Position numbers and translations under genes: made by a program. From contig CALMYW010000394.1 in NCBI GenBank assembly GCA_937873665.1, positions 868,001 through 932,000 of the forward strand: DNA of 64,000 nucleotides. The letters are read 5' to 3'. Under the pieces are notes generated by a model. It was not told the DNA's origin. It searched no databases and saw nothing but the letters and a program-made list of their open reading frames with translations. This document shows, one piece after another, positions 8,899 through 17,513 of the stretch; position 1 is the stretch's first letter; the number at the start of each line of letters is the position of its first letter. This DNA is from an uncultured Sphingorhabdus sp. GTDB taxonomy: Bacteria; Pseudomonadota; Alphaproteobacteria; Sphingomonadales; Sphingomonadaceae.

Positions 8899-9938
8899 GC
8901 GAAGCGATACTCGAACCGGATCTGCCAATTATCGATCCGCACCACCATCTATGGGACTGGCGCTCTCGCCTACCCTATCTCCCTGCCGAAATGACCCATC
9001 CGTTCGAGGCGATCCTGCGGCAGACGCCACGCTACCTGCTCGACGAATTGCTGGCGGATACGGGCAGCGGTCACAATGTGGTTGGCACCGTCTATGTCCA
9101 GTGCGGCGCCTTTTACCGCGCCGATGGGCCCGAAGCGATGCAGCCGGTGGGCGAGACCGAGTTCGTTAACGGCGTCGCCGCGATGGCAGCCAGCGGCATC
9201 TATGGCCCGACCCGCGCCTGTGCAGGCATCGTCGGCCATACGGACCTTGGACTCGGTGATGCCGTAGCCGAAGTGCTCGATGCGCACATCGCCGCCGGTG
9301 GCGGGCGTTTCCGCGGGATTCGCCACATGATGGCGCATGACGATGATACCGCCGTGCTTGGCCCCCTCGCCCATGCAGCCCCCAATCTGTGTGCGTCACC
9401 GCAGGTCCGCTCGGCGCTGAAGCATTTCGCCCAGCGCCAGTTGTCGCTCGATATCTGGGTGGTCGAGCCGCAACTGCCCGAAGCCGTTGAACTGGCTCGT
9501 GCTTTCCCTGACGTGCAGATGGTGATCGACCATGTGGGCACACCGGTCGGGCTGGGCCGCTATTCCGGCAAACGCGACGAGCGTTTTGCCGGATGGAAAG
9601 CGAGCATGGCAAGGCTGGCCGAACTGCCCAACGTCCATATGAAGCTGGGTGGCCTCGGCATGCCCTTCCCTGGTTTTGAAGGCATGGGGCCAGATGTGCG
9701 TCCGTCGTCCGAAGCGCTGGCAGAGGCGTGGGAACCTTATATCGAAAGCTGCATCGAACTGTTCGGCGCCAACCGTTGCATGTTCGAAAGCAACTTCCCC
9801 GTCGACCGCTGGGGTGCCGACTATCCGACGCTGTGGAACGCCTTCAAACGCATCACGGCGGGCGCTTCTTCGGAGGAAAAAGCGGACTTGTTTGCGGGCA
9901 CAGCAGCCCGTTTCTATCGTTTGGAAGGACTGGCATGA
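8895..9938 (+). CDS. Amidohydrolase-family (TIM-barrel) hydrolase
   Basis: A 347-residue protein of the amidohydrolase-2 group, which includes 2-pyrone-4,6-dicarboxylate lactonase (LigI) and related lactonases and decarboxylases. The N-terminal metal or substrate motif IIDPHHHLWDW, GGRFRGIRHMMAHDD, VIDHVGTP and the C-terminal CMFESNFPVDRW are all present. The ATG at 8895 overlaps the ligase stop (ATGA). It likely opens a lactone or hydrolyses a ring product in the pathway; the exact substrate is unknown. Confidence 0.85.
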   Translation: MSEAILEPDLPIIDPHHHLWDWRSRLPYLPAEMTHPFEAILRQTPRYLLDELLADTGSGHNVVGTVYVQCGAFYRADGPEAMQPVGETEFVNGVAAMAASGIYGPTRACAGIVGHTDLGLGDAVAEVLDAHIAAGGGRFRGIRHMMAHDDDTAVLGPLAHAAPNLCASPQVRSALKHFAQRQLSLDIWVVEPQLPEAVELARAFPDVQMVIDHVGTPVGLGRYSGKRDERFAGWKASMARLAELPNVHMKLGGLGMPFPGFEGMGPDVRPSSEALAEAWEPYIESCIELFGANRCMFESNFPVDRWGADYPTLWNAFKRITAGASSEEKADLFAGTAARFYRLEGLA

Positions 9939-10972
9939 AGGCCCTGCGCTATTTCGGCGAACGCGACATCCGGCATGACAGCATGGAGGATCCAAAGCTC
10001 GAATCCGATCGCGATGCCATCGTCCAGATGACCGCCTGCTCGATCTGCGGCAGCGACCTTCATATCTATCACGGCCATGGCTTTTCCGAAGATACCGGCT
10101 TTTGCGTCGGCCATGAAGCCGTGGGCGAAGTGGTCGAGGTCGGCTGCGCTGTCACGCGGGTCAAAGTTGGCGACAAGGTGATGATGCCGGCCGCCGTCGG
10201 CTGCGGTGCCTGCCGTTCCTGCCTGTCGGGCGTGGTCAATAATTGCGAGAACAACGCCAGCGGCTGTTACGGTCTTTCGGCGCGATTGCAGGGCGTGCAG
10301 GCCGAAGCCTTCCGGGTGCCCGCCGCCGATATGAACGCGGTCAAAATCCCCGACGGCATCAGCGAAGACCAGGCACTGATGATGACCGATGCGATGGCGA
10401 CCGCCTGGTTCGGCGCGCGCAACGCCGATATCCGCCCCGGTAGCAGCGTGGGCGTGATCGGACTTGGGCCGATCGGATTGATGACCGTCGAGGCGGCCTT
10501 CGTGATGGGCGCGCATGTCGTCTATGCCATCGATCCTATACCGGAACGGCGGGCGGTGGCCGAAGCTGTGGGCGCGATCGCGCTCCATCCCGACGAAGCT
10601 ATGGAGCGCATCAAGCAAGACACCAAGGGACGCAGGCTCGATTGTGTCGTCGAGGTGGTCGGCAGCGACGCGACCGTCGATTTCGCGCTGCGTTGCGTGC
10701 GGGTTCGCGGGACGGTCTCGGTTATCGGCGTGCAGCAATCGCGCCGCTTCCCCTTCCCGCTTGAACGCGCCTTTGCCGGCGGCCTCACCTTCCGTGTCGG
10801 CACCTGTTCTGTGCCCGAGGAACTACCGGCGCTTTTCCCGCTGGTCCAATCCGGCCGCCTGAAGCCCGAACGCTATATCAGCCACCGCCTGCCGTTGAGA
10901 CAAGGCGCCGATGCGTATGATATGTTTGACCGGCGCGAGGCGGGGGCATTGAAGATGGTGCTGGTTCCCTGA
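9935..10972 (+). CDS. Zinc-dependent alcohol dehydrogenase (MDR family)
   Basis: A 345-residue medium-chain dehydrogenase. The catalytic zinc ligands are visible in CSICGSDLHIYHGHG and GHEAVGEVVEVG. The structural zinc lobe is CGACRSCLSGVVNNC, four Cys in the normal spacing. The Rossmann motif is VGVIGLGPIGLM. Its ATG overlaps the preceding stop (ATGA), so it is the last coupled gene of the operon. It probably oxidises the starting alcohol or a hydroxy intermediate. Confidence 0.9.
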   Translation: MKALRYFGERDIRHDSMEDPKLESDRDAIVQMTACSICGSDLHIYHGHGFSEDTGFCVGHEAVGEVVEVGCAVTRVKVGDKVMMPAAVGCGACRSCLSGVVNNCENNASGCYGLSARLQGVQAEAFRVPAADMNAVKIPDGISEDQALMMTDAMATAWFGARNADIRPGSSVGVIGLGPIGLMTVEAAFVMGAHVVYAIDPIPERRAVAEAVGAIALHPDEAMERIKQDTKGRRLDCVVEVVGSDATVDFALRCVRVRGTVSVIGVQQSRRFPFPLERAFAGGLTFRVGTCSVPEELPALFPLVQSGRLKPERYISHRLPLRQGADAYDMFDRREAGALKMVLVP

Positions 10973-11012
10973 CGCTGTCGGTCCTTTGCTAGCATCGGTT
11001 GCGATTAAAACC

Positions 11013-11090
11013 GCAGGGCTGAGTCTGTCGAAGCACGCCTTCCAGAAAAGCACTACCCGTTGAGACGCCCTTCGACAAGCTCAGGGCTGC
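11013..11090. repeat. Imperfect inverted repeat (REP-like)
   Basis: Two 21-base arms at 11013-11033 and 11070-11090 are inverted and match at 17 of 21 positions. Each carries the core CTTCGACAAGCTCAGG or a close variant. It sits between the catabolic operon and recJ and could terminate the operon. I recall this core as common in sphingomonad intergenic regions, but copy number cannot be checked here. Confidence 0.6.
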
Positions 11091-11142
11091 GGTAAGTTTG
11101 AAGCGCTTGCAGGGAACAGGTTCAAACGGCTAACAGCCGGGC

Positions 11143-12906
11143 ATGAACAGTCTCAGTTTCGTCCAGCGTTCGATCCTCGGCCAGACCTGGCAATGGAGGG
11201 GTAACCGGGCGGATGCGGGCGACCCCGATTTCACACCTGACGATCTCGTCACCCAATTGCTGCTGGCACGTGGTGTGGCGCGCGACGATCTGGAACGGCA
11301 CCGCAACCCGACGCTGCGCGGCTTCATGCCAGACCCGTCAATCTTCCGCGATATGGATGTGGCGGCGGAACGGCTGGCGGACGCGGTTCAGCGCGGCGAG
11401 CAGCTGACTGTCTATGGTGATTATGATGTCGACGGTGCGACCAGCGCAGCCTTGCTGATCCGCCTGTTTCGCGAATTGGGCCTGGAGGCAGGCTATTATA
11501 TCCCCGACCGGCTGCTCGAGGGTTACGGCCCATCAGGCGAGGCGCTTGTTCGGCTGGGAGACGCTGGCAACAAACTTGTCGTCACTGTCGATTGCGGCGC
11601 GATGGCCTATGAAGCACTTTCGCAGGCACGCGAGGCGGGCATGGAAGTGATCGTTGTCGATCACCACAAATGCGCCGCCCAGCTGCCAACCGCTTTCGCG
11701 CTGGTGAACCCCAATCGCCTCGACGAGGCAGACGACGCCGCCGCACACGGCCATCTGGCGGCGGTCGGTGTGGCCTTCCTGCTAGCTGCCGCCATAGTGC
11801 GCGTGCTTCGCGGCCGTGGCTATTTTGCCGACCGTGATGAGCCACAACTGATGGCATTGCTCGATATTGTCGCACTGGGAACGGTCGCCGATGTCGCCCA
11901 GTTGAAAGGCCTGAACCGCGCCTTTGTGGCACAGGGCCTGAAAGTCATGGCCGCACGCCGCAATATCGGGCTCAACGCGCTTGCAGCCGCTGCACGGCTC
12001 AATCGCGCACCGACCTGCTCGGACCTTGGCTTCGCGCTGGGGCCCCGCATCAATGCGGGCGGGCGTGTGGGCAAATCCGATCTTGGTGTGCGCCTGCTGA
12101 CTACGACCGATCCCGATGAGGCGCGCCTCATCGCGCAGGAGCTCGACCGGCTGAACGAAGAACGTCGGGCGATTGAAGCCCAAGTGCAGGAGGCCGCCGA
12201 AGCCGCGATGGCAACGCAGCACAACCGCGCCGTCGCATTGGTATCGGGCGAAGGCTGGCATCCGGGAGTCATCGGTATCGTTGCCGGGCGCATAAAGGAG
12301 AAGTTCGGCAAACCGGCCATTGTCGTCGCGGTGGATACCGACGGCACCGGAAAAGGATCTGGGCGCTCAATTAACGGTGTCGATCTTGGGGCGGCTATCA
12401 TTTCAGCGCGGGAGGCCGGGCTGTTGGTCGCCGGTGGTGGCCACGCCATGGCGGCGGGGCTGACCGTAGAAGCCACCAAGATTGATGCGCTCTCCGATTG
12501 GCTCGACGAACGACTTGCGGGGGATGTATCGCGCGCCAGCTCCGAAAAGACCCTGTCGGTCGACGCGATGGTCAATCCGCGCGGGCTGAGCCCTATGCTG
12601 GTTGAAACACTGGAAGCGGCGGGACCCTATGGCACCGGCTGGCCAGGACCACGCGTGGTAACCGGTCCGGTACGCATCGTGAAATGCGACATCGTCGGCA
12701 AGGACCATGTGCGCGCCATCGTTTCAGGGGATGACGGCGCATCGTTCAAGGCGATGGCTTTCCGCCAGGGTGAAAGTGCGTTGGGCCAACAACTGCTCCA
12801 TGGCGAACGCGGGCAGAAATACTGGCTTGCAGGGCGCGCCCGCCTTGACGATTGGGGTTCGACGCCCAAGGCCGAATTGCACATCGACGATATCGCCATT
12901 GCCTGA
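11143..12906 (+). CDS. recJ: RecJ, single-stranded-DNA-specific 5'-3' exonuclease
   Basis: A 587-residue DHH-superfamily nuclease acting in recombinational and mismatch repair. The motifs are YGDYDVDGATSAA, VTVDCGAMAYEAL and VVDHHKC (the DHH motif) in the first half, and the DHHA1 signature GGGHAMAAG in the second. A C-terminal OB-like domain is suggested by the GPVRIVKCDIVGKDHVRAIV segment. Length is normal. It is monocistronic on the plus strand, with tRNA-Glu 92 bases downstream. Confidence 0.95.
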   Translation: MNSLSFVQRSILGQTWQWRGNRADAGDPDFTPDDLVTQLLLARGVARDDLERHRNPTLRGFMPDPSIFRDMDVAAERLADAVQRGEQLTVYGDYDVDGATSAALLIRLFRELGLEAGYYIPDRLLEGYGPSGEALVRLGDAGNKLVVTVDCGAMAYEALSQAREAGMEVIVVDHHKCAAQLPTAFALVNPNRLDEADDAAAHGHLAAVGVAFLLAAAIVRVLRGRGYFADRDEPQLMALLDIVALGTVADVAQLKGLNRAFVAQGLKVMAARRNIGLNALAAAARLNRAPTCSDLGFALGPRINAGGRVGKSDLGVRLLTTTDPDEARLIAQELDRLNEERRAIEAQVQEAAEAAMATQHNRAVALVSGEGWHPGVIGIVAGRIKEKFGKPAIVVAVDTDGTGKGSGRSINGVDLGAAIISAREAGLLVAGGGHAMAAGLTVEATKIDALSDWLDERLAGDVSRASSEKTLSVDAMVNPRGLSPMLVETLEAAGPYGTGWPGPRVVTGPVRIVKCDIVGKDHVRAIVSGDDGASFKAMAFRQGESALGQQLLHGERGQKYWLAGRARLDDWGSTPKAELHIDDIAIA

Positions 12907-12998
12907 TTTTGGCGGGCGGCGGAAATCTTTGAAATCGGGCCAACTCGGTTCTTGACGAGTGCAAAGCGAATCCGTAAAGGCGCGCTTCCATCTTCGAT

Positions 12999-13073
12999 GG
13001 CCCCTTCGTCTAGCGGTTAGGACGCGGCCCTTTCACGGCTGAAACACGGGTTCGATTCCCGTAGGGGTCACCA
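12999..13073 (+). tRNA. tRNA-Glu (anticodon TTC), island attachment target
   Basis: Acceptor GGCCCCT (12999-13005) pairs with AGGGGTC (13063-13069), followed by A and an encoded CCA. The anticodon stem CGGCC/GGCTG encloses CTTTCAC with anticodon TTC at 13032-13034. The T-arm ends in GGTTCGATTCCCG. The last 15 bases are repeated exactly at 38291-38305, so the gene was restored intact when the island inserted into its 3' end. Confidence 0.97.
13059..13073 (+). repeat. attL, 15-bp direct repeat at the tRNA-Glu 3' end
   Basis: CCGTAGGGGTCACCA is the end of tRNA-Glu and recurs identically at 38291-38305. The flanks differ on both sides, so the match is limited to the core. With the P4-type integrase at the far end, this marks the left junction of the island. 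Confidence 0.9.
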
Positions 13074-13138
13074 GTCAAGCGTTTTATCTTGTTGTTTTTA
13101 CACAATAAAATGCGATTTTTTGAAATTTTATCCCACAA

Positions 13139-13163
13139 TCGTTCCCACATTTTGATCGGGATT
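13139..13163 (+). repeat. Left copy of the terminal arm-type repeat
   Basis: TCGTTCCCACATTTTGATCG plus GGATT here matches TCGTTCCCACACTTTGATGG plus GAATT at 38161-38185 in 22 of 25 positions, in the same orientation. Both lie inside the island close to its ends, and both are preceded by a further CCCACA copy. Integrase arm-binding sites have this arrangement; the assignment is inferred. Confidence 0.55.
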
Positions 13164-13221
13164 TGGTGGAGCAATTCGGGGCGCGATGACATCGCCTCGG
13201 ACTGTCGATGAACGCCCCAGC

Positions 13222-13278
13222 GCAGTGAAGCAACAGGATTCGGGGCGCGTTTGACGCGCCCCGATTGGCCTTCACTGC
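13222..13278. terminator. Nested palindrome at the end of the small left-end gene
   Basis: The outer arms GCAGTGAAG (13222-13230) and CTTCACTGC (13270-13278) enclose an inner perfect hairpin, CGGGGCGCGT-TTG-ACGCGCCCCG (13241-13263). The stop codon of the minus-strand gene at 13272 lies in the outer arm. There is no T-run, so it is either a U-less bidirectional terminator or a structural element of the island end. Confidence 0.5.
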
Positions 13279-13481
13279 CGGGGCTGCGGTTCGCGCAGGA
13301 CGATCTGGCCGCTGATCGGGATGACCGAGAGGATGAGCGACAGCCCCTTGCCGTCGCGGTGGGGCCATGCGGCTCCAACCTTGGTCCAGAAACTGTCGTC
13401 GCCCTTGTTGGTGACATGCCAGGCTTGGAAGGCCGGGGTCTTGGGTTCGGCTGTTGCTGCGGTTGAAGTTGTGCGTGCCAT
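13272..13481 (-). CDS. Small conserved hypothetical protein of mobile elements
   Basis: A 69-residue protein (start at 13481 behind AAAGGA) with an Ala/Thr-rich N terminus and then a compact core: AWHVTNKGDDSFWTKVGAAW, PHRDGKGLSLIL and PISGQIVLREP. I recall similar small proteins beside relaxase genes in alphaproteobacterial integrative elements, without a known function. A beta-rich single domain is likely. No catalytic motif is visible. Confidence 0.7.
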   Translation of the reverse strand: MARTTSTAATAEPKTPAFQAWHVTNKGDDSFWTKVGAAWPHRDGKGLSLILSVIPISGQIVLREPQPRQ

Positions 13482-13702
13482 GATGAAATCCTTTCGTGTC
13501 CGTGTGGCTCGTTGCCACCCTCCGCAAAGCCGCGCGATCAAGGTCGGGCGTCATGTCCTACACGGGTGCGCTGGCGCACCGGCGCGGGCCGGACATTGAC
13601 GCTCGACCGCGCGCGGTCAGGAAAGGGTGAATGAAAACGGGTTGCACGGAAACGAACGACGGTGGCCGCCAACTCGCGCTGCACCGGCCCTGTAAACACC
13701 CG

Positions 13703-14431
13703 CTACCGGGCCTCCGGAGTCGGCGGCTTCAAGGTTACTTCGCATTTCGTGGGCCGCTGAGCCTTGGCCGCCGCGTTCAGGCAATTGGCAATACGCTCGC
13801 GGCTGCTTTCGGTCATGCGCTCGAAGTCTGATCGTAACAGCCAGCGATCTTGGTCGGCGCGGGCCTGCAAGCGCTCGCCCGCAAACCACATATCGCCGCC
13901 CAAAATGCTCGTCGCGCGCTTTTCAGGCCAATGCCAGCTTTCTGGCGCAGCGGTTATGGCGAAGACCGGCAGGGCGATGGCGACGAAAGAGCCAACGACT
14001 GCACCGATCAACCCGGCCCGCCATAGCCAAGTGCGCTGCTCTTCGGCGGTTCGGGCCGATACAACCACGTCGGCGATTCGGCGCTCCGTTTCCCGCATGG
14101 TGCTGGTCGCTTTTGCGAGCGCCGAATGGTCGTCCGCTCGTGCGTCGGTGCCAGCCTTGACGATGGCATCGCTCAAGGCTTGGGGCGTCAGCCGCAAAGC
14201 GGGCTTCTCAGCCCATTTGGCGAGCTGATCGGCGGTAGCCTGCATCTGCTCGGAAATGCCTTCCAAAGTCTCGGTATAGTCGGGAATGACGATGCTCGCC
14301 GGTTCATCGGCGAGCTTCTCGACCGCAATCCGCAACAAGCCGACTTCGCGTTTGAGCTTTCGGAATTCCTTGCTGGCAGGATCGTTGCTTTCGATCTCCG
14401 GCGGCTTCGCGGCAATCACGTCTGGTTCCAT
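13703..14431 (-). CDS. DUF6118-like membrane protein linked to the relaxase
   Basis: A 242-residue protein with a long predicted helical or coiled-coil N-terminal half (about residues 15-130, many Glu/Lys/Ala/Gln). A single transmembrane segment follows near residues 139-160 (LIGAVVGSFVAIALPVFAI), then a C-terminal part with conserved Cys (IANCLNAA, KCEVTL). It begins 12 bases after the relaxase stop with AAAGGAG upstream, so it is in the same operon. The DUF6118 assignment is from memory. The function is unknown; an accessory of mobilisation is plausible. Confidence 0.65.
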   Translation of the reverse strand: MEPDVIAAKPPEIESNDPASKEFRKLKREVGLLRIAVEKLADEPASIVIPDYTETLEGISEQMQATADQLAKWAEKPALRLTPQALSDAIVKAGTDARADDHSALAKATSTMRETERRIADVVVSARTAEEQRTWLWRAGLIGAVVGSFVAIALPVFAITAAPESWHWPEKRATSILGGDMWFAGERLQARADQDRWLLRSDFERMTESSRERIANCLNAAAKAQRPTKCEVTLKPPTPEAR

Positions 14432-14443
14432 CGTTCTTCTCCT

Positions 14444-17341
14444 TTACATACTGATGCCCAAGTCGCGGGCGCGACCGAGGCCGAGGTAATCGTTGAGCTG
14501 GCGGGCGATGCCGCCCGTTGCGCTGGCGTGGATGCCAAGCTCGACCTTGCGGTTTCGCAGAAGCGAATCGACTTGCGGGTCGCGCTCCAGCCCTTTTGCC
14601 ATTGCCCCCATGCTAGCCGTGGTGGCGTCGGCGCGACGATAGTCTCCGGTGCGGAAAGACAGCTCGCGCTGGTGGTTGAGTCGCTGCCAGTCGCTCACAA
14701 AGCGGTCGGCGCGCATTTGCGGGTTGGTGCGGATTTCGGCTTCGAGCTGCATGGCGCGGATGGCATTGGCGGTGCGTCCGCTGGCGGCTTGGCCGACAAG
14801 TTCCGGTTCCTGCCGGAAGGCAGATGCTAAGTCTCGACCTGCGTTGGCCTTCAAGTTATTGAGGGCGGTATGGGCTTTATCGCGCGCGGCAATCTGGTGC
14901 GGCATGGCGTTTAAGCCTTTGGCCTGCGTTCGCCCGATGTCCTCAATGGCACGGGCGTAGCGTTCGACGTTGCGCTGCATGTCGAGCGGGTCAGCCTTTG
15001 GCTTCTGTTCGGTCGCAATGTCGCGCTGCGCTTCGGGTGCTGGGCGGAAGTTGGCAAAAATGCTCCGTGCCTTCTCCGGCACGATCCTTCGGACGATCTC
15101 GGCGACGCGCTCGCGGAAGGTGATCCCGCGCCGCTCGGCAAAGTCTCTCGCCGGTTCGTAATCGCTCGCCATGTCCTTGCCGCGTTCGCGGCTCAATGTG
15201 CGGACAAGTTTCGACTGGTCCGCGAAGTCATCGCGGCCATAGTGGAGGTCCACGCTGTCGCGGTGACGCGACAAAGCGACATAGGCGGAATGGCTGTCCA
15301 TGCCGGGCGTGGCGAGGACGTGTGCGCGGTCCACCGTCATACCCTGCGCCTTGTGGATCGTGGCGGCGTAGCCGTGGTCGATATGGGAATAGTCCTTTGT
15401 ATCGAAGGCGACGCTGCGGCCATCGTCGGTGCGCACTGCCATCCGCTGCGGCGACGCCTGCTCGATGGTTCCCAACGTCCCGTTTTTCACGCCCAAGCTG
15501 CGCTCATTGCGCAGGAACATGATGCGGTCGCCACTGGCGAACCGCCGCTCGCCACGCTCGGCTTTGACGGTCGCGTCATCGCCAAGCGCACCGGCCTCGC
15601 GCATCCGCCCGCGCGCCGCTTCATTCAAGTCGCGCACCTCGTCATTGGTGTGGGTGAGGATGATGCGGGTGTCGTCCGGGCGCGCCTGCCGGTCACGATC
15701 CCAACGGTCGATCAGCTCACTACGCGCAGCCTCGCGCGTTTCGGCTGAATGGACCATGCCGCGTTCACCGTAAGCCTGAATCGCAAGCCCCGTGCGCCCG
15801 GTGGCAAGGCGCCGAGTGGCGTCCTGCTGCCAGCCGTCATGCTGGCGGCGGACCTCGCTGATTTCGACGCCACCATGCCGTTCGTGGATCGCTCGGAAAG
15901 CCGCGCCTGCTTCGATGGCCTGTAACTGTTGCGGGTCGCCAACCAGAACGACTTTTGCTCCGGCATCGGCGGCGCGAGACAGCACGCGCTCCATCTGGCG
16001 CGTGCCGACCATACCCGCTTCGTCGATTACCAGCACATCGCGCGAAGTCAGTTGCTCGCGGCCATGACCCCACTGATGTTCAAGGCTTGCGATGGTGCGC
16101 GAGGCAATGCCCGAACCTTGCTCCAATCCCTCGGCGGCAACGCCTGACAGCGCCGCGCCGCGAACAGTGTAGCCAGCGCTCTCCCAAGCCTCGCGCGCAA
16201 CGCCAAGCATCGCGCTCTTGCCGGTCCCGGCATAGCCAACGACGATGCTGAGGCCGCGCGCATCGGTGACATGCTCGAACGCTGCGCGCTGTTCGCCCGA
16301 AAGCACCAAGCTGCGTTCCTCGGCGCGCGCCAAAGCAGCCTCGCGGTCGTGTCCATTGACGCGGTGCCGCTCGCGCTCCGCCATCAACTGCGACGCCTGC
16401 TGCAAGCGCTGCTCGGTATCGATCATCTGGCGCGATGTGAAGCGGTCGTTGCCGCGTCCGTCCTGACCCAGAGCAATCAAATCTGGCGATCCGCGCACTG
16501 CACTAATCGCCAGATCGAATTGCTCTTTCCCGTCGCTGTGCCGATGCACGAACATGGCAAGGTCGCGGCTCGTGAAGGTAGCTTGCTGGTGCGTGATTGC
16601 GTCGAGCGCGACATTCGGATTGGCGATGATCCGCTCGCCGTTGCGCTGCGCTATGGCGCGGTGTTCTTCGATCCGTTCGGCTTCAAGGCCGCGAATGCCG
16701 ATGCGTGAGGCGGCGGGACCGATCTTGTCCTGCGGCTCCAGCGCAATACCTTGCGCTTCCAGACTGCGGTGATCGATCCGCGCGTCGATATCGAGTTCGG
16801 CAAGCCGTTCGTTGACGTGGCTTGCCCAGCGCTCGCGCCACTGCTCGACCAGTTCGGCCTTGTTCCAGTCGCGCACTTTCGCGCCGAAGCCATCGCCCTT
16901 CACTTCGCGCATGGTCAGCATGACATGCGCATGGGGCTTCGGCTCACCGTCCGCGCCTATATCCCAATGGACATTGAGATCGGCGATCATGCCCTTTTCA
17001 ACGAACTCGGCTTGGGCAAAATCGCGCGCCAGTTCGATCCCCTGCTGCTTGTTCAACTCGCGCGGAATCGCGAACTCGACCTCGCGCGCAAGCTGCGCGT
17101 CTTTGCGCTTCTCCGCAGCCTCGACCGCGTTCCAGAGCTTTTCGCGATCAGCGAACTCGGGCGGCGCGCCCTCGGGCAGCATAACTTCGGAATGGACGAC
17201 GCCATCCTTGTTGGTGAAGTCATGGTCGCGGTCGAGACGCTCATCGTGCAGCCGTTCGGCTCCGCGATAGGCTGCCGCCGCCACCGCACTGCGCCCGCTC
17301 GCGCGGCTGATGACTTTGACCGAGAGGTGGAAGATCGCCAT
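14444..17341 (-). CDS. traA: TraA-type relaxase with helicase domain (MOBQ)
   Basis: A 965-residue relaxase-helicase that would nick oriT and unwind the transferred strand. The N-terminal MobA/MobL domain (about residues 1-240) begins MAIFHLSVKVISRASGRSAV and contains the metal-binding PHAHVMLTMREV near residue 135. The helicase part has Walker A GYAGTGKSAML near residue 370, Walker B VLVIDEAGMVG, and the UvrD-like C motif VALSRHRDSVDL. The upstream frame is open for 13 codons, but MAIFHLS is the family start. It is somewhat shorter than Ti-plasmid TraA. An oriT lies directly upstream. Confidence 0.93.
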   Translation of the reverse strand: MAIFHLSVKVISRASGRSAVAAAAYRGAERLHDERLDRDHDFTNKDGVVHSEVMLPEGAPPEFADREKLWNAVEAAEKRKDAQLAREVEFAIPRELNKQQGIELARDFAQAEFVEKGMIADLNVHWDIGADGEPKPHAHVMLTMREVKGDGFGAKVRDWNKAELVEQWRERWASHVNERLAELDIDARIDHRSLEAQGIALEPQDKIGPAASRIGIRGLEAERIEEHRAIAQRNGERIIANPNVALDAITHQQATFTSRDLAMFVHRHSDGKEQFDLAISAVRGSPDLIALGQDGRGNDRFTSRQMIDTEQRLQQASQLMAERERHRVNGHDREAALARAEERSLVLSGEQRAAFEHVTDARGLSIVVGYAGTGKSAMLGVAREAWESAGYTVRGAALSGVAAEGLEQGSGIASRTIASLEHQWGHGREQLTSRDVLVIDEAGMVGTRQMERVLSRAADAGAKVVLVGDPQQLQAIEAGAAFRAIHERHGGVEISEVRRQHDGWQQDATRRLATGRTGLAIQAYGERGMVHSAETREAARSELIDRWDRDRQARPDDTRIILTHTNDEVRDLNEAARGRMREAGALGDDATVKAERGERRFASGDRIMFLRNERSLGVKNGTLGTIEQASPQRMAVRTDDGRSVAFDTKDYSHIDHGYAATIHKAQGMTVDRAHVLATPGMDSHSAYVALSRHRDSVDLHYGRDDFADQSKLVRTLSRERGKDMASDYEPARDFAERRGITFRERVAEIVRRIVPEKARSIFANFRPAPEAQRDIATEQKPKADPLDMQRNVERYARAIEDIGRTQAKGLNAMPHQIAARDKAHTALNNLKANAGRDLASAFRQEPELVGQAASGRTANAIRAMQLEAEIRTNPQMRADRFVSDWQRLNHQRELSFRTGDYRRADATTASMGAMAKGLERDPQVDSLLRNRKVELGIHASATGGIARQLNDYLGLGRARDLGISM

Positions 17342-17370
17342 GACGGCAATCCATCTACGCCACCAAGCGC

Positions 17371-17401
17371 ACGTCGGCACGACGTATAAGCGCGCCCTCC
17401 C
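17371..17401 (+). other. oriT with RSF1010-like nic site
   Basis: The inverted repeat ACGTCG-GCA-CGACGT (17371-17385) is followed by ATAAGCGCGCCCTCCC (17386-17401). The RSF1010/IncQ nic region reads TAAGTGCG|CCCTCCC, so 14 of 15 positions match. By that analogy the nick is between 17394 and 17395 on the plus strand. It lies 30 bases upstream of the relaxase start, between traA and traC, where Ti-type oriT sites are found. Confidence 0.8.
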
Positions 17402-17513
17402 ATGATAAAATCCTGTTCGGGACTAGGTGGTTTCAGACTGTCCCAACGCCATTACTGCAAAGCGCAAAGCACAGCTTTATATTCGGCGCATCACCACTCG
17501 ATGGAGACAATAG

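Noticed and set aside
13010..13417. Minus-strand frames crossing tRNA-Glu and attL
   Set aside because: They span the island junction and the tRNA, and are out of frame with the plausible small gene at 13272-13481.
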